Source of the DNA: an uncultured Hungatella sp. | Lineage (GTDB): Bacteria; Bacillota; Clostridia; Lachnospirales; Lachnospiraceae | Direction: 5' to 3' | Length of the DNA: 52,333 bases | NCBI GenBank assembly: GCA_910585645.1 | Contig: CAJUFP010000022.1 | Location: 1-52,333 of the forward strand | Part shown: positions 47,271 to 52,333 of the stretch, piece by piece | How positions within the stretch are numbered: the first letter of the stretch is position 1 | Layout: every line of letters begins with the position of its first letter | Notes under the pieces: generated by a model | Databases searched by the model: none | Told to the model about the DNA's origin: nothing | The model's input: the letters and a program-made list of their open reading frames with translations, nothing else | Program-made: the position numbers and the translations under genes

Positions 47271-50153
47271 CTAATCTCCGATGACTACATTACTTGCGTC
47301 CAAAGCTCCCGCGCCGATAATGTCCTCCAGACTGGTGTAGCCGTAGTAAAACCGGTACACGCTCTTGGCTATGGTGGCCGCGTTGGCGGAGGCATAACCG
47401 TAGGGGATGTTGACGGTCACGCTGATCTCCGGGTTGGCATAGGGGCCGTAGGAGATAAAAAACGCGTGGTTTGCCCTGGTGTTCTCCTGGGCCGTACCGG
47501 TCTTTCCCGCGATCTCCACCTCCAGATCCCGAAAGATGCGCTTGGAGGAGCTGTCGGTGATCACCCGGCGCATACCGCTCTGTACGGCGTCCCAGGTGGT
47601 GTCGGCGATATCCACCACACTGGAGATCTGGGGTACATGGTCCTCCACCACCGTGCCGTCGGAGCTTGTAACTTTGTCGATAAGGCTTAACTCAAAGACC
47701 TTGCCCCTGTTGGCAAGGGCGGTCACATACCGGGACAGCTGCACATTGGTGTAGGCGTTGGTTCCCTGTCCCATGGAGGACCGCTCCGGGTCCTCGGTGG
47801 ACAGCTTGGGCGAGCTCTCGGCGATCTCGATGCCAGACGGATGGTCCAGGCCGAACTTGGTGGCGTACTCCCGGATGATCTCCAGTCCCCGGTCCGTGGA
47901 GTACACGCCCTCCTCATTGGTGGAAAGGCGGTGGGCCACCTCGGAGACAAAGTAGTTGCAGGAATTGCCCAGAGCGTCGGATACAGCCAGCTTTCCGTGG
48001 TGTCCCGGATTGATCCAGCACTTGATGGGGGGAAATACCTCCTCGTAGGTGCCTGTGCAGTCAATCTCTTCCGCGGTGGTGATCACGCCCTCCTCCAGGC
48101 CCGCTATGGCTGTGATAGGTTTGAAGGTGGACCCCGGCGCCTTCACAACCTGGGTCACGTTATTGTACAGCGGCAGGGACATGTCCTCGTTCAGCTGACT
48201 GAAATAGGCCGCGTCCACCGTGCCGCTTAACATGTTGTTGTTGTAGCTTGGATAGGTCACCAGAGCCCGCACCTTCCCCGTGTTTACGTCTGTCACCGTA
48301 CACCCGGCAGTACACGGGTCCAGGGCCAGCTGAGCCGGCGTGATCTCAAGGTTGTTGATCTTATCTATAAGGAAGGAAAAGGCGTAGTCCTCTCCTCCTG
48401 CCGACAAAAGCCCCATCTGCTCCCCGTCGTAGGGCAGAATGTTCTGGGAATACAAAGCCATGCACAGTTCCCGGCCGGTGATGATGTCCTGATTGATCAG
48501 GTAGCGGTAGATCCGCTTGGTAAACTGAGTGTCTTTTTCAAGCTCCGCCATCACATAGTCCACCAGGGCCTGAAAGCTGTCGTCCGCGTTGGAATACTTG
48601 TTGTCCACCGGCAGCTTGGTGGTGTCGATCCAGTCCTGGGAAATGCCGTAATACAGGTAGTCCCGCAGGCTTATGGACTCCTCCTTCCACGCGGCTGCTT
48701 CCGGGCTTTCCGAGTCGATCTTGCTCCTCTGGATGATCCCCACCGTGTCCTGGGACAGGTAGGAGTACACGTAGAGCATGTAGGATTTCATGTCCTCTGG
48801 AAGGGCAGATATGGGAGGCGCGTTCACGTCCGCCAGCTGGCTTCTCATGTTTGCCAGAATCTGCTGCCTGGAGGCGGTGAATTTACTGTGTATCTCCTTC
48901 TCCACAGCCCCCGCATCCTCCTGCTCCATGGCTTTTAGAGACAGGACGTTGTTGTTGATCAGCTGGTAGTAGGCGTCCTTTACCGGAATCTTCTTCTTGC
49001 TGGAGTCCCGCTCCTCCTGCTCTGTCATCTCCCGGTTGACGATGCGGTCTGTCAGAATACCGGCCAGATGCTTTTCCAGCAGGTGGTAGATGCCGATCTG
49101 CAGCTCCCGGTCAAGGGTCAGGTAGATGTTATTGCCCGCCTCCGGCTCCGTGGCGTCGTCTAAAACTTTTAACACCCGGCCCCGGCTGTCCACGTACATG
49201 TTCTGGACGCCCTTTTTCCCCTGGAGCTTGTCCTCCTGGGTGGCCTCAATGCCGATGCGCCCCACAATGTCGTTGAGCTCATAGCTTTCGTCTCTCTGGC
49301 GCAGCTCCTCTAACTGCTCCTCGCTGGAGACCTTGCCCGTGTAGCCGATGATGGGGGCAAAATACAGGGCGTCCTCGTAGATGCGCACCGTGGATTCGGC
49401 CACGTCCACCCCCTGAAGATCAGCCATGTGCTCGGAAATATCCACCACCGTGTTCTCCGACACGTTGGAGGCCACGGTGGTGGTCTTGTAGCTGGTGTAC
49501 GCGGTCAGGGAAAGGGAGTAGCGAATGATCCCCACTTTCAGGGCCTCGTCGTCCGCAAGCACCAGAGGATTGCCCTTGGTGTCCTCCATCTCCCCGATCT
49601 TAAACTTCTCTTTTGTCATCTCAAAGACATCCCTGGCGCTGACATTGGAGGGGTACTTGCCGTCCTCGTCGTCCAGCTCATTGACAGAACGCCTGCCGTA
49701 AAAGTCCCGGAGAAACCGAAGTCTGGCGGTCTCCGAGGAGGTGGTGTACACAAAGTCCCCGTTCTGATCAATGGCAATGGGCAGATCTCCCTGGATGGTC
49801 TCCCCCTGTCTGTCCAGGATCCGCACCAGCTCCAGGATCATCAGATTTTTGGCCTTGTCCGAGGCGTAGGCCCCCACATCCTGGATGGTGACAGAGTAGG
49901 CCAGCTCGTTTCTTGCCAGGACCACGCCGTTGCAGTCGTAGATATTGCCTCTGGTGCCTGTGGTGTAGGCGGTGCGCAGGATCTTGGACTCGTATTTTTT
50001 CACGTACTCCTCCCCCTGGACGATCTGCAGATCAAACAGCCGCACCACAAGGCCCGCGAACATGCACACAAAGATTACGGCCAGGGCAAAGATCCTGGAG
50101 GTCAAGATCTTCTTTAAACCAATTTGTATCAGTTCCAGCAAATCTCTAAACAA
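47271..50153 (-). CDS. mrdA: Penicillin-binding protein 2 (elongasome transpeptidase)
   Basis: The protein has one N-terminal membrane helix (about 20-40), a dimerisation domain ('RGNIYDCNGVVLARNELAYSV') and a class B transpeptidase domain with Ser675 in 'APGSTFKPI', the SxN motif 'GNSCNYF' and 'AGKTGTAQE'. No ATG is available: the best start is the TTG at 50153 (960 aa), which follows AGGAGAG and overlaps the mreD end as ATTGTTTAG; a TTG at 50177 is the alternative. The long insertion (about 380-600) makes it larger than typical PBP2. Confidence 0.93.
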   Translation of the reverse strand: MFRDLLELIQIGLKKILTSRIFALAVIFVCMFAGLVVRLFDLQIVQGEEYVKKYESKILRTAYTTGTRGNIYDCNGVVLARNELAYSVTIQDVGAYASDKAKNLMILELVRILDRQGETIQGDLPIAIDQNGDFVYTTSSETARLRFLRDFYGRRSVNELDDEDGKYPSNVSARDVFEMTKEKFKIGEMEDTKGNPLVLADDEALKVGIIRYSLSLTAYTSYKTTTVASNVSENTVVDISEHMADLQGVDVAESTVRIYEDALYFAPIIGYTGKVSSEEQLEELRQRDESYELNDIVGRIGIEATQEDKLQGKKGVQNMYVDSRGRVLKVLDDATEPEAGNNIYLTLDRELQIGIYHLLEKHLAGILTDRIVNREMTEQEERDSSKKKIPVKDAYYQLINNNVLSLKAMEQEDAGAVEKEIHSKFTASRQQILANMRSQLADVNAPPISALPEDMKSYMLYVYSYLSQDTVGIIQRSKIDSESPEAAAWKEESISLRDYLYYGISQDWIDTTKLPVDNKYSNADDSFQALVDYVMAELEKDTQFTKRIYRYLINQDIITGRELCMALYSQNILPYDGEQMGLLSAGGEDYAFSFLIDKINNLEITPAQLALDPCTAGCTVTDVNTGKVRALVTYPSYNNNMLSGTVDAAYFSQLNEDMSLPLYNNVTQVVKAPGSTFKPITAIAGLEEGVITTAEEIDCTGTYEEVFPPIKCWINPGHHGKLAVSDALGNSCNYFVSEVAHRLSTNEEGVYSTDRGLEIIREYATKFGLDHPSGIEIAESSPKLSTEDPERSSMGQGTNAYTNVQLSRYVTALANRGKVFELSLIDKVTSSDGTVVEDHVPQISSVVDIADTTWDAVQSGMRRVITDSSSKRIFRDLEVEIAGKTGTAQENTRANHAFFISYGPYANPEISVTVNIPYGYASANAATIAKSVYRFYYGYTSLEDIIGAGALDASNVVIGD

Positions 50154-50664
50154 TGGTGGTATCTCTCCTATTTTCAAATTCAGTCAGCCACCTGCCGATG
50201 TAGAGCAGCAGGCGGTAGATGAGAAGGGTTGTCACAACCGTAAAAATGGTCTCCGGAATCACCAGTTCCTTCAGATAATAAAGGACGTTGAGCCGCCCCC
50301 GGATGAGAAAGCGGAACACGTACACATACAGATTGTACGCCAGCTCATTGAGCACGCTTAAGACCAGGGGCAGGGTAATGTACTCTTCGTAATAGTATTT
50401 GGTGCAGATCCCGTTGACGTATCCCACATACACGTAGAACAGGGTGTAAAAGCCAAAGGGGCCGCTGTAGAACAAATCCAACAGGATCCCTGCCAGCACG
50501 CCGTAGAACATGCCCGCCCTCTGGCCCTTCATAAAGCCAAAGGAAAAGGTCAGGATCAGCAGCAGGTTTGGGGACGCTGACAGAAAAGGGATCAGCGGAA
50601 ACACGCAGTTCTGTATGGTGAAGGCGACGATGATCAGCAGCAGATTGATCGCTGTCCGCTTCAT
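50146..50664 (-). CDS. mreD: Rod shape-determining protein MreD
   Basis: The 172-aa protein has five to six membrane helices with the MreD pattern 'LLLILTFSFGFMKGQRAGMFYGVLAGILLDLF'. It overlaps the mreC stop by 4 bp (ATGA) and the mrdA start by 8 bp. Confidence 0.93.
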   Translation of the reverse strand: MKRTAINLLLIIVAFTIQNCVFPLIPFLSASPNLLLILTFSFGFMKGQRAGMFYGVLAGILLDLFYSGPFGFYTLFYVYVGYVNGICTKYYYEEYITLPLVLSVLNELAYNLYVYVFRFLIRGRLNVLYYLKELVIPETIFTVVTTLLIYRLLLYIGRWLTEFENRRDTTIV

Positions 50665-51512
50665 GGCTCTCCTCCTCCCGGGTCCTGGATCTCTTTCAGG
50701 TCCGTGATGATGAGCACTTCCTGGAGGTTGTTAAACTCCGCCACAGGCACCAGATACCCGGAGCTGGTCAGCTGGTTGCTGTCAACGGTGATGTCCGCCG
50801 CGTACCCGATCAGGATGCCGGGCAGGTAGGTGGTGCTGATGTTGGAGGTGACGATCCGGTCCCCGTCCTTCACGTCCCCGTCTTTCTTGATATCGCTGAT
50901 AGACAGTCTGCCTTCTTTGTAAAGGGTCAGATCGCCGCCTACCATACAGGTATCCCCGGACTGGAGGGCCATGGCGCTGACCCGGCTGGAGTCGTCGATG
51001 ATGGAGCGCACCGTGGCGTAGTGGGCCCCCACGTCCGTGACGATACCTGCCAGGCCTCCGCCTGCCAGCACGTTATTGCCCACCTGGATGCCGTCGGCAG
51101 AGCCTTTGTTGACCCGAAACACCTGGAACCAGTCGCCGGAGTCATTGGCAATGACCCGGGCGGCAGTCTTCTGGTACTGCATGTACTGCTGGTCCAGGGC
51201 GTAAAGCTCCCGCAGCCTCTGAAGCTCGAACTGCTCGGAGCTTAGACGGTTATTCTCCTCAACGAGCCGGTCGATCTCCTCCTGGAGCCTGCGGTTCTCT
51301 TCTATGGCCCCTTTCAGCTTTCCGTAGTCGGACAGCTGCTCATATATGGTGACGCCCACCTTGTTGACTCCGGACTGGATGGGGATCAGCACATAGCCCA
51401 CCCCTGTGCGCAGAGGCTCCAGCCACTGGTCCGTGACCATGGTGATGCCGATAAGCGCAATACAAACAACGGTCAGGCCTGCTAAAATATAACGGTTGTA
51501 TTTGGATTCCAT
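50661..51512 (-). CDS. mreC: Rod shape-determining protein MreC
   Basis: The 283-aa protein has an N-terminal membrane helix (about 8-28), a coiled coil (about 60-105, 'GAIEENRRLQEEIDRLVEENNRLSSEQ' region) and beta-barrel domains ('ARVIANDSGDWFQVFRVNKGSADGI'). It scaffolds PBP2 and RodA outside the membrane. It starts directly at the radC stop (TAGATG); mreB is not located between them. Confidence 0.95.
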   Translation of the reverse strand: MESKYNRYILAGLTVVCIALIGITMVTDQWLEPLRTGVGYVLIPIQSGVNKVGVTIYEQLSDYGKLKGAIEENRRLQEEIDRLVEENNRLSSEQFELQRLRELYALDQQYMQYQKTAARVIANDSGDWFQVFRVNKGSADGIQVGNNVLAGGGLAGIVTDVGAHYATVRSIIDDSSRVSAMALQSGDTCMVGGDLTLYKEGRLSISDIKKDGDVKDGDRIVTSNISTTYLPGILIGYAADITVDSNQLTSSGYLVPVAEFNNLQEVLIITDLKEIQDPGGGEP

Positions 51513-52214
51513 CTATAACATTCCCTCTTTTTTAAAGCTGCAGTAGTTATTGTCCCCAATGACAACATGGTCTAAAAGCTGGATGTCCACAAGGCTTCCA
51601 ACTTCGCTGACTTTCCTGGTGAGAAGGCAGTCCTCCTGGCTGGGGGTGGAGTCTCCGCTGGGATGGTTGTGGACCAGGATGATGCCTACGGCCTGGCAGC
51701 GCAGGGCCTCGATAAAGATCTCCCGTGGCGAGGCTAAGGACGTGTTCACCGTGCCTTTGGAGATGAGCAGGTCTTTTATAAGCGCCTGCCTGGTGTTAAG
51801 GAACATGACATAACAGTGCTCCTGCTGTAAGTGCCTCATCTCTTCCATATAGTATTCCGCCACGGACTGGGGGTTTGTGAATGTGGTATTCGTGACAGTT
51901 GCCGCGCGGCGGCTGATACGCTTTGACAGCTCCCCGATGCACTGCAGCTGAATACCTTTGACAATGCCAATTCCCGGAAGCTTCTGAAAATCAGACAGGG
52001 ATAAACGGCACAGACCCAGAAGGCCGTCATCTTTGGGGTAGGTCAGCTCCAGCACCTTCTGGGCAAGCTGCAGGGAGCTTAAGGTCCTGCTGCCGGTCCG
52101 AAGGATGACGGCCAGCAGTTCCGCGTCGCTTAGGATCCCGGGACCTTTTGAGACGCACTTCTCGTAAGGGCGGTCCTGTTTCGGGATGTCTTTCATCTTG
52201 ATATGGTCGTCCAC
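51513..52214 (-). CDS. radC: RadC-family JAB/MPN domain protein
   Basis: The 233-aa protein has an N-terminal helix-hairpin-helix region ('LQKLPGIGIVKGIQ' type) and a C-terminal JAB/MPN metal site 'LVHNHPSGDSTPSQED'. A GTG start at 52214 is preferred because AAGGAG lies eight bases upstream; an ATG at 52196 is in frame and matches the usual RadC start, while longer forms have no ribosome site. Its biological role is not established despite the historical name. Confidence 0.93.
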   Translation of the reverse strand: MDDHIKMKDIPKQDRPYEKCVSKGPGILSDAELLAVILRTGSRTLSSLQLAQKVLELTYPKDDGLLGLCRLSLSDFQKLPGIGIVKGIQLQCIGELSKRISRRAATVTNTTFTNPQSVAEYYMEEMRHLQQEHCYVMFLNTRQALIKDLLISKGTVNTSLASPREIFIEALRCQAVGIILVHNHPSGDSTPSQEDCLLTRKVSEVGSLVDIQLLDHVVIGDNNYCSFKKEGML

Positions 52215-52282
52215 TGGTACACTCCTTGCCGCGTGACTCTCCATGGTACGAAGCCGGGAACAGGGGACTTGGGTGGTAAAAT

Positions 52283-52333
52283 TGTTACTGTTCACGGGGA
52301 GCATCTTCTTGTCCGGCTTCGCCGAACAAGAAG
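52283..52333. repeat. Truncated copy of the 6219-6370 repeat element
   Basis: TGTTACTGTTCACGGGGAGC is followed by the hairpin CTTCTTGTCCGGC / GCCGAACAAGAAG, the same layout as the first third of the element at 6219. The hairpin stem changes in a compensating way (TTTTGT/ACAAAA there, CTTGT/ACAAG here). The window ends inside it. Confidence 0.85.

Noticed and set aside
1..52333. CRISPR arrays, tRNA, rRNA or insertion-sequence transposases
   Set aside because: No regularly spaced repeats, tRNA-like sequence or transposase reading frame was recognised anywhere in the window.

Overview
The window looks like a chromosomal segment of a monoderm, moderately GC-rich Clostridia, most likely a Lachnospiraceae (Clostridium cluster XIVa / Enterocloster-like). 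The indications are strong AGGAGG-type ribosome binding sites, carbohydrate ABC importers without their own ATPase, the radC-mreC-mreD-mrdA-minCDE-rodA-mgsA-dacF order, a sepF cluster and an Fe-S type L-serine dehydratase. The taxon is an inference; no rRNA or tRNA gene is present.

Region A (158-17381, all on the minus strand, promoter at 17481-17509) is the most remarkable part. It is one long operon for what looks like a contractile injection system (CIS) related to type VI secretion, in a Gram-positive. From the promoter it encodes a 746-aa sheath-like protein, an Hcp-like tube protein, a membrane-anchored degenerate FHA protein, a zinc-ribbon FHA protein, a PP2C-like protein, a large membrane PP2C-like/TPR protein, two unrecognised proteins, an Hsp70/actin-fold protein, a possible baseplate protein, a DUF4280-type PAAR-like tip, a 33-aa micro-ORF, a VgrG-like spike, a pentapeptide-repeat protein and three small proteins resembling an effector/immunity tail. 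I see no ClpV-type AAA+ protein, no TssJLM membrane complex and no tape measure in the window. A 152-bp inverted-repeat element splits the operon.

Region B (17.6-33 kb) holds two sugar-uptake islands. The first has a binding protein and two permeases, a PhnP-like metallo-beta-lactamase-fold enzyme, and a divergent GH36 alpha-galactosidase. The second has a binding protein, two permeases and a GH2 glycosidase, with a divergent TIM-barrel isomerase. A type II restriction-modification pair (C5 methyltransferase plus PD-(D/E)XK endonuclease) lies between them and ends 8 bp from the converging GH2 gene.

Region C (33-35.2 kb) has bioY, a lone cobI/cbiL and an unknown 112-aa protein under one good promoter, followed by a 529-bp intergenic stretch rich in nested inverted repeats. 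Region D (35.2-52.2 kb, all minus strand) is housekeeping: sdaAA/sdaAB, rluD, lspA, aroB, sepF, yggS, an HlyD-like protein, a P-loop protein, dacF, mgsA, rodA, minE/D/C, mrdA, mreD, mreC and radC. mreB is missing from its usual place between radC and mreC.
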